From contig JACPWC010000086.1 of NCBI GenBank assembly GCA_016197225.1, positions 1 through 33,366 on the forward strand: DNA of 33,366 nt, given 5' to 3'. The stretch is from Chloroflexota bacterium. Its GTDB lineage: Bacteria > Chloroflexota > Anaerolineae > Anaerolineales > VGOW01. A program made the translations under genes and the position numbers. Shown here piece by piece: positions 26,104 through 33,366 of the stretch (position 1 is the stretch's first letter; each line of letters opens with the position of its first letter). A model generated the notes under the pieces. It worked only from the letters and a program-made list of their open reading frames with translations, had not been told where the DNA came from and searched no databases.

Positions 26104-28797
26104 ATGACAAAACTTGGCCGTTTCACGCCTCAAGGCACGACTGCTTTAGACAAAGACGCCGACCTGGCCGTCTTTCTCCTCGATTACCTCGAACGCCAAC
26201 GCGACCCGGCCACCGGCACCTGGCCCGGCAAACCGGAGACCCGCCGCCTGCAAATTACCTCCCAGGTGTTGGAGGCGCTCGGCGAACTAGGGCTGGCCCA
26301 GGTCACCGCCCACCTGGTTGAACCGGCGGTGAAGTGGTTCACCGAGATGCCGGTTTTGGGCGATGTTCCACCCCAAGACCGTTACCTGACCCGAATTTAC
26401 CCCATGCGCTTCAAGGCGCTGGCCATGCTGGGCCGTTTCACCGCTTCGCGCCCGCGTGCCGACTTTGAAGACCTGTGCAAGCACGCCGATGTCAACACCG
26501 GCTGGCTGTTGAACGTGCCCGGTCTCAAACCAGCGCGGGCCACCATGATCTGGCTGGACACCCTGCTGTTGTTGGGCGGCGACATTCAACTGAGCTGGCA
26601 ACCGTGGCGCGATAATGGGCTGAACACTATCGCCACTGCTCTCAACATCTGGCTGGCGATTGGCGCGCCCGACTCGGATGGCACCAGTGCCCTGACCGAG
26701 ATCAACAATGCCGGGGACGCCGCCTACGCTCTCGACTTGTTGTTGCGGTCGCGGCGGCTCACCAGCCTCTCGCCAGCCATTGATCAAACCCTGTCAATTC
26801 TGATTCGCACCGCGCAGTGGCGCGATCACCAGGATACTTTCAACAAGCGGGCCTTGTATAGCGCCCTGCAATTAGCCCGCCATTTCACCGAGCACCCGGC
26901 GGCCCGCGCCACCGTGGGCGGTTTCATCGGCGAGATTCGATCTCGCTATCGCACGGGCGAACACCAGCACCAGCCCGTCCACTTTCACGCGCTCGCCCTG
27001 CGCCTGCTGGCCGCGCATCACCGCGCCAGGTTGAGCGACATGGTGTTGGAAAAACTGGAACGCCGAAGCAAAGAGCCTGAAGTTCCGCCGAAAGAGGCTG
27101 AACCGGAAACCGCCGCCGAACGACAACCGGAAGCTTCCCCGCGGGTGGCGGCCTCCTCTCACGAGGAAGAGACGGCTGAACTGAATCCACCCGCCGCTCC
27201 CGCGAGTGACGCTGTCCCGTTATCCGTGACGGCCTCACCCTCAGCCGACGTTGATCCGAGTCAACAAGCCGCGCTCACCCAACTTGTTCAGGGGCACGTC
27301 AAAGTCAAGCTGGGGCGGGTGGATAGAATCTCCGGCACGCGCGCCCGCGCCACCGTCTACCGTGTTCACTTTGGCCTGCACTCGGACGCCACCGACGGCG
27401 CGGGCCAATCGCTGACGGCCTTGCCCGATTCACTCCGCCTTGTCATCAAACAGGGAAGCATCGAGTCGCTGGCCCGCACTATCAAGCGTTACGGTGAACT
27501 GCCCGACGAACTTCTGCCCTACTTTGCCAAGCACGCCGACCAGCCCGAAAGCACCGGCGGCTCGCCGGAGTGGTATTTGGTGATGGAAGATTTGGCGGGG
27601 ATGTCGCCGCTCGGCGGGATTCTGGATCAGTTGGATGACCACGCGGCGCACGAAGAACCGATCGCGCGTCTGGCCGTCGCGGTTGGGGGAGCGTTGTCGG
27701 CCCTTCACCGGCACCGCCGCCGCGCCCCGCTGGCCAGCAACGAACTGGGCTGGCTCTACCTCACGCCGATCACCGAAGCCCTGAACAAAATTTGCGAGGC
27801 CTCGGCTTTTCCCGAACTCAAAGACTATGTTGAAATCGGTTTCGAGAGCAACGGCTGGCGCTATCACAACCTCAACACTTATCTATCCAGGTTACAGTGG
27901 CACGCCGTTATGCTCAATCCGCCCACGATTGGCACGGTTCATGGCGACTGTCACAGCCGCAACCTGATGATCGATTCGGCTTTGTCGCGCGTTAAGTTTG
28001 TTGACCTGGAGACGCTTTCGTACATTGACGACTATCTCACCGATTGGGGCCTGCTTCTCGAAGACGTGGCTCTATATCGCTACCTGCCGCGCGGCCAGCG
28101 CCCCAACTGCCTCACCCGCGACGAGATCGTCACCGGCCCCGGCCTGATCAACTATCCCTACCTGCCGCGCCAGGCCGACTCGGTTTTGCATTTTCAGAAG
28201 CGCCTCATCGAACAGGTGGAAGCCTTCGCCGGCTCGCTGAACGACGCCCGCTTCAAGCCCCGCCTGTGGCTGGCGATTGCCCGCAACCTCATCCTGCTGG
28301 CCAGCCGCCAGATTACGGCCCAGCCGCCGGAGGCTCAGGCTCACGAAGACGCCCTCAAACTGGTGATGGTGGCTTACGCCGAAGCGATCCGATTGCTGGA
28401 TGAGTTGATCGCTCACCTCAACTCGCCAGAGCGCGTGCCGCTCCTTGACCTGCCCTTCACCGGCCAGCCCAACCCTCGCGCCTCTCTGCCCTTCCCGCTC
28501 GAAAGTTTGCAGGAGGCCATCCTGCAACTTGACGTATCCATCATTCACCGCCCCTCGCCCGCCGACTCCGGCATTTCGCAATACCTCATCGAAGGCAAAC
28601 CCTTTGCCGAGATCAACGCCGGGGCCGAGCCACCCACGCTCTCGCTGGCCGGGCGGCTGGAGCAATACGTTGATGCCAGCCATATTGCCCGCCCCGTTGA
28701 TTCGGCCAACGTCGTCATCCCGCTTCAGCCGGCCACGTCGCTGGACGATGTGATCGGGCTGGTGCGGCAGGCCTACTTTCTGGCGCTGGCCGATTAG
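26104..28797 (+). CDS. Fusion of an alpha-toroid-like domain with an aminoglycoside-phosphotransferase-like kinase
   Basis: An 897-aa protein in three parts. Residues 1 to about 320 are helical repeats resembling an alpha/alpha toroid (FLLDYLERQRDPATGTW, RRLQITSQVLEALGELG, AYALDLLLRSRRL). Residues about 325-395 are an Ala/Pro/Glu-rich disordered linker. Residues about 396-780 are an APH/choline-kinase-like fold with H613-G-D615 and N620 (TVHGDCHSRNLMID) and metal-binding D634 (KFVDLETLSY), so phosphotransfer chemistry is possible; an extension follows to the end. I chose ATG 26104 because the upstream open frame only runs through proC. The substrate is unknown. Small-molecule or sugar phosphorylation is more likely than antibiotic resistance, because the kinase is fused to a large domain and lies among housekeeping genes. 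Confidence 0.82.
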   Translation: MTKLGRFTPQGTTALDKDADLAVFLLDYLERQRDPATGTWPGKPETRRLQITSQVLEALGELGLAQVTAHLVEPAVKWFTEMPVLGDVPPQDRYLTRIYPMRFKALAMLGRFTASRPRADFEDLCKHADVNTGWLLNVPGLKPARATMIWLDTLLLLGGDIQLSWQPWRDNGLNTIATALNIWLAIGAPDSDGTSALTEINNAGDAAYALDLLLRSRRLTSLSPAIDQTLSILIRTAQWRDHQDTFNKRALYSALQLARHFTEHPAARATVGGFIGEIRSRYRTGEHQHQPVHFHALALRLLAAHHRARLSDMVLEKLERRSKEPEVPPKEAEPETAAERQPEASPRVAASSHEEETAELNPPAAPASDAVPLSVTASPSADVDPSQQAALTQLVQGHVKVKLGRVDRISGTRARATVYRVHFGLHSDATDGAGQSLTALPDSLRLVIKQGSIESLARTIKRYGELPDELLPYFAKHADQPESTGGSPEWYLVMEDLAGMSPLGGILDQLDDHAAHEEPIARLAVAVGGALSALHRHRRRAPLASNELGWLYLTPITEALNKICEASAFPELKDYVEIGFESNGWRYHNLNTYLSRLQWHAVMLNPPTIGTVHGDCHSRNLMIDSALSRVKFVDLETLSYIDDYLTDWGLLLEDVALYRYLPRGQRPNCLTRDEIVTGPGLINYPYLPRQADSVLHFQKRLIEQVEAFAGSLNDARFKPRLWLAIARNLILLASRQITAQPPEAQAHEDALKLVMVAYAEAIRLLDELIAHLNSPERVPLLDLPFTGQPNPRASLPFPLESLQEAILQLDVSIIHRPSPADSGISQYLIEGKPFAEINAGAEPPTLSLAGRLEQYVDASHIARPVDSANVVIPLQPATSLDDVIGLVRQAYFLALAD

Positions 28798-28829
28798 AAT
28801 CGTTTGTCTCGCGCACTTGGAGATTATTA

Positions 28830-29024
28830 ACCACGGAGAGCACAGAGTCCACAGAGAATTTTGGCTCTACTAGATTTAACGTGAAAAAATTTTGGGGACG
28901 CGGATGAACGCTGATTTTCGCGGATAAAAAACAAAATCTGCGTTTATCCGCGTCCCATTTCCCGGTAAAGCTGGGAGACCCGAATTTTAAAGGGTTTCTC
29001 TGTGATCTTTGTGCTCTCTGTGGT
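28830..29024 (+). repeat. Two nested inverted repeats between convergent genes
   Basis: The outer arms 28830-28858 and 28996-29024 are inverted copies at 25 of 29 bases (words CACAGAG). Inside them, 28895-28918 and 28933-28956 are inverted copies at 22 of 24 bases (words GCGGATAAACGC) with a 14-base loop. The segment 28798-29043 between the toroid-kinase gene and ung holds nothing else that I can recognise. Confidence 0.85.
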
Positions 29025-29043
29025 AAAACCCCTTTGAAGTGCT

Positions 29044-29721
29044 TTACAAATCCGGAATCTGCCAGTCAATCTCCGGTTTGCCCGCCTCGCGCAGTTTGGC
29101 GTTGATCTTGGAGAAGGGCCGGCTGCCAAAGAAGCCGTTGGCCGCCGAGAGCGGCGAGGGGTGGGCCGACTGAATGATGACGTGCCTCTTGGCGTCAATC
29201 AGGCCGGCCTTCTTGCGGGCGTAAGCGCCCCACAACACAAACACAACCCGATCCGTCTTATCGTTCACGGCCCTGATCACGGCGTCGGTGAACGTCTCCC
29301 AGCCCTTGTCCTTGTGCGAGTTGGCCTGATGCGCCCGCACGGTAAGCACGGCGTTGAGCAGTAGCACGCCCTGTTTGGTCCACGGCACGAGATAGCCGTT
29401 GTTCGGAATCTTGCACCCCAGATCACTCTGCAACTCTTTGAAGATGTTGACCAGCGACGGCGGCGTTGGCACGCCGGGCCTCACCGAGAAACACAGCCCG
29501 TGCGCCTGCCCGGGGCCGTGATACGGGTCTTGCCCCAGGATGAAGACGCTCACCTGCTCGTAAGGCGTCAGGTGCAGGGCCGAGAACACCTCTTCTTCCG
29601 GCGGGAAGACCGTGTGCTTGCGCCGTTCTTCGGCCACGAACTTTTGCAGTTCTTTGTAGTAAGGCTTTTTGGTTTCTTCAATGAGGATGGGGCGCCAGGA
29701 GGTTTCTATATTTTGGGCCAT
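29044..29721 (-). CDS. ung: Uracil-DNA glycosylase, family 1
   Basis: A 225-aa enzyme that removes uracil from DNA to begin base excision repair. Visible are the catalytic D65 in GQDPYHGPGQAHGLCFSV, the LLLNAVLTVRAHQANSH segment, and the minor-groove loop H187 in HPSPLSAANGFFG. Full length, with no viral or mitochondrial-type N-terminal extension. The start is 24 bases after the macro-domain gene on the same strand and lacks a Shine-Dalgarno or a separate promoter, so it is probably the third gene of an operon with the two ADP-ribose-related genes. Confidence 0.97.
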   Translation of the reverse strand: MAQNIETSWRPILIEETKKPYYKELQKFVAEERRKHTVFPPEEEVFSALHLTPYEQVSVFILGQDPYHGPGQAHGLCFSVRPGVPTPPSLVNIFKELQSDLGCKIPNNGYLVPWTKQGVLLLNAVLTVRAHQANSHKDKGWETFTDAVIRAVNDKTDRVVFVLWGAYARKKAGLIDAKRHVIIQSAHPSPLSAANGFFGSRPFSKINAKLREAGKPEIDWQIPDL

Positions 29722-29745
29722 GAGTTTTGCGAAGGAGAAGGGTAA

Positions 29746-30366
29746 TTAGTGTTGGAGATCGCGATACGTTTCTGAATACATCAGTTGATGGCGTCTTTGG
29801 GCCTCTGACCAGGTAAGCGGGAATCGATGTTGGCCGTTTATATCATCAATGGCTTGTTTCATCTGCCTGGCGCACACCTCGGGCAACACCTTGCCGACGC
29901 CGGTACCCATGCCGGGAATGGCGACCGTCTTTACTTTGTCGCCGATAAGTGTGCCATCTTCAAACTGCCCGAATTTTATCAGCAACAGAATTGCTCGCGT
30001 TGCCAAATAGACGTTGACCGATTCGCGGAGGATCATCGGCACCCGCATGGTTGGCGCAGAAATAACAAAAGGTATTTGAGGGTGATCGGTTGACACAATT
30101 TCGGCTAGCCCAACGAGAAGTTCACCGTGATGTTTTTCCTGGATGATCTTTTGCAGGCGCTTCTCGACCTGCCAGCCGAAGAATTCTGAAATTCTTAAAT
30201 CCAGCCCACCATCCATGAACCCAAAGCTATTGGCTGGGCTGACCAAAGCATCGCACCGCGCATCGAAAATCGAGCCGTGATGAATTTCGACGTTCTCTAC
30301 GTCGGCCAATGCCGTTCGCCAGGCAACAACTAGCGCCCCCTGTACATCGGCTAGAACGATTTTCAT
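29746..30366 (-). CDS. Macro-domain ADP-ribose-binding protein
   Basis: A 206-aa single macro domain. The N-terminal strand MKIVLADVQGALV is followed by HGSIFDARCDALVSPANSFG, whose Asn (N46) and the GGLDL loop match the ADP-ribose binding site, and AIPGMGTGVGKV is the diphosphate-binding loop. Macro domains bind or hydrolyse ADP-ribose on proteins, nucleic acids or small molecules; which applies here is unknown. Its start overlaps the upstream PARG-like gene by four bases. It stands between that gene and ung. Confidence 0.88.
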   Translation of the reverse strand: MKIVLADVQGALVVAWRTALADVENVEIHHGSIFDARCDALVSPANSFGFMDGGLDLRISEFFGWQVEKRLQKIIQEKHHGELLVGLAEIVSTDHPQIPFVISAPTMRVPMILRESVNVYLATRAILLLIKFGQFEDGTLIGDKVKTVAIPGMGTGVGKVLPEVCARQMKQAIDDINGQHRFPLTWSEAQRRHQLMYSETYRDLQH

Positions 30367-31190
30367 CTCGCCTCCTCAAATGCTTTCCGAAACGGCCCTA
30401 TGAATTTCTCTTCGTCAGAAAAATCCAGAATAGCAAAAACGACCATTAGATAAACGCCTTGAAAGTTGCTTCTCAATGCTTTGCTGAACAAACCAGCAAT
30501 TTGATTTGCATCATTCCCAAAGGCACCACACCCCCAGGCACCAAGCACAATAGCGTCGTGCCCATGCTTTGCGCCAATTGTCAGAATCTTGAGAATTCGT
30601 TTCCACATTGCCTCTTCGATCTCAGAGTAGTAAAAGGGCGCATTTTGAAGAATCTCGTTGGCATTGACAGCGGCGCAAGTGATGAACGAGCAAAGAAGAG
30701 GTTCATCACGAAACGCCCCATCATCTGTGCGAAACACAGGAACATCAGGCGAATAGATGGCGTAGTCAGAATATAGGGGATTGCGCTGTTTGTGGTGATA
30801 CGCGTACATTTCATTCCCGACCAAGCAAGTGTACAAACCGGATGAACGGGCTAGAGATTCCTCCTGTGCCCTTGCGCCGCTAAGAAACCCACCGCCAGGG
30901 TGTTTGGCCGACGCAAAATTTAGCACCGCTGGGCGATATCCGGCTTGGATTAATCGTTCGGCAGAGGCAAGCGATGTTTCATTGGCGATTGCAATTGTGG
31001 TGCTTTTATGCTTTGGTGGCGGTGCCTCAGCCGGTTCATCAGCCGGATAGGATCGAGTCCCTTCCACAGCCTGCTTCAACATAGAGGCAATTTCAATGCG
31101 GTGCCCCGATTCGGAAACGTAGGAACCGGCTTCCAATATTCTCTTTGTCTCTCGGCCTTGCGCGGCGGCAAGTTCGCGATTGAGGAGCAT
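30363..31190 (-). CDS. Bacterial PARG-like hydrolase (TIGR02452 family)
   Basis: A 275-aa protein with the poly(ADP-ribose) glycohydrolase signature GGG-x7-QEE: G99-G101 and Q109-E111 in HPGGGFLSGARAQEESLAR. An N-terminal helical region (REL...RETKRILE) precedes a macro-type core ending in VLGAWGCGAFGNDA, where the phosphate-binding loop lies. It should release ADP-ribose from modified substrates. It is the first gene of an apparent operon with a macro-domain protein and uracil-DNA glycosylase. No ADP-ribosyltransferase or DarT toxin is visible in the window. Confidence 0.9.
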   Translation of the reverse strand: MLLNRELAAAQGRETKRILEAGSYVSESGHRIEIASMLKQAVEGTRSYPADEPAEAPPPKHKSTTIAIANETSLASAERLIQAGYRPAVLNFASAKHPGGGFLSGARAQEESLARSSGLYTCLVGNEMYAYHHKQRNPLYSDYAIYSPDVPVFRTDDGAFRDEPLLCSFITCAAVNANEILQNAPFYYSEIEEAMWKRILKILTIGAKHGHDAIVLGAWGCGAFGNDANQIAGLFSKALRSNFQGVYLMVVFAILDFSDEEKFIGPFRKAFEEAR

Positions 31191-31196
31191 GAGCGC

Positions 31197-31225
31197 AGTA
31201 TAGCGCAGACGATCTTACTGGGCAA
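31197..31225 (-). promoter_or_regulatory. Leaderless promoter of the PARG-macro-ung operon
   Basis: On the minus strand TTGCCC (31220-31225), a 17-base spacer and TATACT (31197-31202) put the transcript start 7 bases on, exactly at the A of the start codon (31190). There is no space for a ribosome binding site. This is the best of three such cases in the window. Confidence 0.6.
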
Positions 31226-31232
31226 TTGATTT

Positions 31233-31274
31233 ACGGTTGCCAATCCGCCGAATAATCATGCGTCGGGTGAGAGG
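31233..31274 (-). pseudogene. Detached second 3' end of the TolB-like gene
   Basis: On the minus strand it reads HPTHDYSADWQP followed by TAA, while the intact gene ends HPADDYSADWQP with TGA. The 42 bases match 31361-31402 with three differences, the first 27 being identical. It is separated from the gene end by an 86-base hairpin. Confidence 0.8.
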
Positions 31275-31283
31275 CAGTGTAGG

Positions 31284-31342
31284 GACAACGGATTCTGCGA
31301 ATTATGCGGATCGCGATCCGCGAATTCATAAAATCCGTTGTC
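31284..31342. repeat. Hairpin element between the two TolB-like 3' ends
   Basis: The outer arms 31284-31294 and 31332-31342 pair perfectly over 11 bases. Inside lies the perfect 16-bp palindrome GCGGATCGCGATCCGC (31306-31321), flanked by GAATT and AATTC. It could fold as a cruciform or a bidirectional RNA hairpin. Confidence 0.85.
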
Positions 31343-31358
31343 TCCAAACCCGTTGTCC

Positions 31359-32468
31359 TCACGGTTGCCAATCCGCCGAATAATCATCCGCCGGGTGCGA
31401 GGTGAGTTGACGGAGGTTAGAACCGTCGGCCTGCATCACGTACAGGTCAAAGTTGCCGGCGCGGTCGGCGGCGAAGAGAATAAGCCTGCCATCGGGCGAC
31501 CAGTGCGGCGTGCGTACCGCGCCCAGGTTGAAGGTCAGCCGCCGCTGGTCGGCGCCGTCGGCGTTCATCACGTAAATCTCACTCGCGCCGTCTCGCTCGG
31601 AGACAAAGACAATTTGCTTGCCATCGGGCGACCAGTCGGGGTGATAGTTGCGGGCGGCGGTGTGGGTGAGGCGCAGGACATTCGAGCCGTCGGCATTCAT
31701 GACGTAGATCTGATACTGATCGCTCTCACGCCGCGACTCGAAGACGATCTGCTCGCCGGTCGGCGACCAGTCGGCCACGGCGTCGTCGGCGGGGGCGTCG
31801 GCCACTTGTGTCAGGTCGGAGCCGTTTGGGTGCATCCGGTAAATCTGGTAGCGGCCAGAGCGATTCGAGTCGAAGAGGATCCATTCGCCGTTTGGCGACC
31901 AGGCGGGAAATTCGTCAAAGGCGGGATCGCGGGTCAGGCTTTGACGCTGGGTGCCGTCGGCGGTCATAAGGTGAATATCGGGGTCGCCGTCTCGCCGCGA
32001 GAGAAACGCGATCCAACGCCCGTCCGGCGACCAGCCTGGACTGCGGTCTTCGGCTTCGGTGAAGGTCAGGCGGACGAGGCCGGAGCCGTCGAGGGCCATG
32101 CGGTAGATTTCGGGGTTGCCGTCGCGCTCGGAGACAAAGGCGATGAGGCCGGTTCCGCCGCCGAGTTCGTCGGGCGAGAGGGTGGGAAATGAAGTTGGCG
32201 TTGGTTGGGTGGTTGGGGCGTTGGGTGGTTGGGTGGTTCGCGTCAGCGGGTTGGGAGTGAAGGTAAGAGTGATGGTGGCAGTGGCGGTTGGCGTGGGAGT
32301 CAATGTTGAGGTGTTGGCCGGGGTGAGAGGAGCCGGAGTCGGCGTCACCGTGATCAAGGCGATGGCCAGGCCGAGGTCGCCAGAAGCGGCCACCGTCAAT
32401 CCGCAAAGCGTGAAGCCGATCAACAAGATCAGGCCGAGCGCGGTCCTAACGTGTCGCGGTTTGATCAT
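31359..32468 (-). CDS. TolB-like six-bladed beta-propeller, secreted or membrane-anchored
   Basis: A 369-aa protein. It has an N-terminal hydrophobic segment (about 9-27, a signal or anchor), a Thr/Pro-rich linker (about 40-100) of repeated TPTP type, and six PD40/WD40-like repeats of the form WSPDG-xxIxFxSxRDG-xxxIYxMxADG-xxxxxLT. The sixth closes with ADWQP. Such propellers bind partners or surface ligands; no enzymatic motif is visible. ATG 32468 (MIKPRHVR) lies inside the last codons of the preceding histidine kinase (23-base overlap), so the two are probably translationally coupled. An in-frame fusion with the kinase frame is open on paper, but only because that kinase is frameshifted. 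Confidence 0.85.
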   Translation of the reverse strand: MIKPRHVRTALGLILLIGFTLCGLTVAASGDLGLAIALITVTPTPAPLTPANTSTLTPTPTATATITLTFTPNPLTRTTQPPNAPTTQPTPTSFPTLSPDELGGGTGLIAFVSERDGNPEIYRMALDGSGLVRLTFTEAEDRSPGWSPDGRWIAFLSRRDGDPDIHLMTADGTQRQSLTRDPAFDEFPAWSPNGEWILFDSNRSGRYQIYRMHPNGSDLTQVADAPADDAVADWSPTGEQIVFESRRESDQYQIYVMNADGSNVLRLTHTAARNYHPDWSPDGKQIVFVSERDGASEIYVMNADGADQRRLTFNLGAVRTPHWSPDGRLILFAADRAGNFDLYVMQADGSNLRQLTSHPADDYSADWQP

Positions 32469-33320
32469 ACGGAAGTTGCACGGTGGCAATCGTGCCCTGG
32501 CCGGGGCGGCTCCGAAGCTCCAGCCGCCCGCCGTGCCGCTCGACGATGCGCTGAACAATGGACAGGCCGAGGCCGCTTCCGGCCACGTGAGCTTGCCGGC
32601 GATGGAGTTTGAACTGCAACAAAACGAAGCCGCCCCGCTCAAATCCAAACGCCTCGAACAGCAGGTCTTCGCTCGCCGCCAAATCGAGCAAGGTCTGGCT
32701 GCGTTGCTTGACAAATTGCGGAAAACCATCAGTAGCAGTTCGCGGTCGCCTTCGATGGGCGGGATGGGCCAGGGCACTTTTTGCACGTCGAGCGCGATCC
32801 GGTCGGGCGCTTGCAGAAGCTCGACGACTTCGTCGAGCAGTTCGCCGATCTCCACGCGCTCGAATTCGAGCGGGCGTGTGCCGAGGTCGGCCAGCCGCCG
32901 CAGGCCGCGGGTGAGTTGGGCCAGCCGGTCGGCCTGCGCTCGCAGTTCGACGATGGTTTCTTTACTGTTGTGTTCACTCGCTTCGCTCGCCTGCAAGTTG
33001 TCGAGTTGCACTTGAATGGCGGTGAGGGGATTCTTGAGTTCGTGATCGAGGCGCTGGATGAAACGTCGGCGCTCGGTTTCTTCGTCGGCGGCCTGCGCGG
33101 CCAGGGCGCGTTGGAGGCGGGAGGCTTGCCAGCGTACAAGAACACTGGCGGTCAGAAGTGCGAAGGCGGCGAGCAGGGCAATGACGAGGGTGAAGTTGGC
33201 CGGGTCGGCGTCAAAGCCGAATCGCAACAGGGTCGCCGGAATCGCCAGCCGCACCACAAACGCGGCGGCCACCCCGACGATCAAAACTCCCAATCCGATC
33301 CATCCAAGCCAGCGAGACAT
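32446..33320 (-). pseudogene. Membrane sensor histidine kinase, frameshifted with a damaged ATPase domain
   Basis: Two membrane helices (about 3-25 and 43-65) are followed by HisKA with H93 (LDHELKNPLT) and the N-box start FRNLSSNA near 32705-32720. Past this point the same frame turns into unrelated, Cys/Arg/Ser-rich sequence, while a different frame (32691-32446) carries the end of the ATPase domain (GSGLGLSIVQRIVERHGG, then RPGQGTIATVQLP). The D-box DxGxG that should lie between is absent in both frames, so a deletion as well as a frameshift is likely. An assembly error is possible; otherwise this is a decayed kinase. Confidence 0.75.
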
Positions 33321-33330
33321 CAGTCAAAAA

Positions 33331-33366
33331 CCCCAAATCCCAAAATCCCAAATCTAAAATTGCCTC
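33331..33366. repeat. CCCAAAATC word repeat at the window end
   Basis: Contains the 17-mer CCCAAAATCCCAAATCT (33339-33355), identical to 24728-24744 in the arm beside the four-helix-bundle gene. A partner arm would lie beyond the window. Confidence 0.75.

Noticed and set aside
26104-28797. Aminoglycoside resistance gene
   Set aside because: Only the general APH kinase fold and motifs are shared; the fusion layout and context do not support a resistance role.
31338-32192. Plus-strand open frame opposite the TolB-like gene
   Set aside because: Its repeats are just the reverse reading of the propeller repeats.
31359-33320. A single 653-aa kinase-propeller fusion protein
   Set aside because: The middle section in this frame is nonsense, while another frame carries the conserved kinase end; the propeller gene has its own start and signal-like segment at 32468.

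Overview
This 33.4 kb window is gene-dense, GC-rich bacterial DNA with no ribosomal or transfer RNA genes that I can see. It looks like a Chloroflexota genome, probably Anaerolineae-like. The reasons are indirect: very long multi-GAF sensor kinases, a Thr/Pro-rich linker in front of a TolB-type propeller, several promoters lying directly on start codons (leaderless mRNAs), and short-word inverted repeats in many gene spacers. The taxonomic call is inference; no marker gene was compared.

The most interesting region is 5740-10637. A 55-codon gene with an ideal Shine-Dalgarno (5901-6068) ends in a Trp-containing tail (TWRWAGG). It is followed by a 317-aa trans-isoprenyl transferase with two DDxxD motifs (6164-7117). 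Four bases later comes a polytopic histidine kinase with an N-terminal extracytoplasmic PDZ-like loop (7122-10637). Pheromone precursor, isoprenyl transferase and membrane kinase together are the parts list of the Bacillus ComX-ComQ-ComP quorum-sensing system, but the order here is X-Q-P. The kinase carries GAF domains and its own receiver, and no ComA-type DNA-binding regulator is encoded nearby. I read this as a ComQXP-like isoprenylated-peptide signalling locus outside the Firmicutes.

Layout. 1-5739: 3' part of a ten-GAF histidine kinase, 5' end outside the window. 5901-10637: the ComXQP-like locus. 10646-14165: map, pxpB, pxpC, pxpA and a small unknown gene, a methionine aminopeptidase/5-oxoprolinase operon. 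14184-15350 (minus): class V aminotransferase. 15473-19066: CcrM-like DNA adenine methyltransferase, then a MoxR ATPase and VWA (CoxE-like) pair. 19067-22322 (minus): GH130-like glycosidase/phosphorylase and a two-domain glycosyltransferase. 22511-22678: a duplicated 3' end of the VWA gene. 22742-28797: YebC/TACO1, ruvC, ruvA, a four-helix-bundle protein, proC and a large toroid-kinase fusion. 29044-31190 (minus): an operon of PARG-like hydrolase, macro-domain protein and uracil-DNA glycosylase. 31359-33320 (minus): a TolB-like propeller protein and a damaged histidine kinase.

Two themes recur outside the genes. First, many spacers between co-directional genes hold hairpins built from a short word repeated with variation, a different word at nearly every junction; one such hairpin has the four-helix-bundle gene in its loop. 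Second, two genes (VWA and the TolB-like gene) have an extra, diverged, in-frame copy of their own 3' end a short way downstream, with inserted DNA between the two copies (a 3.4 kb two-gene cassette in one case, an 86 bp hairpin in the other).
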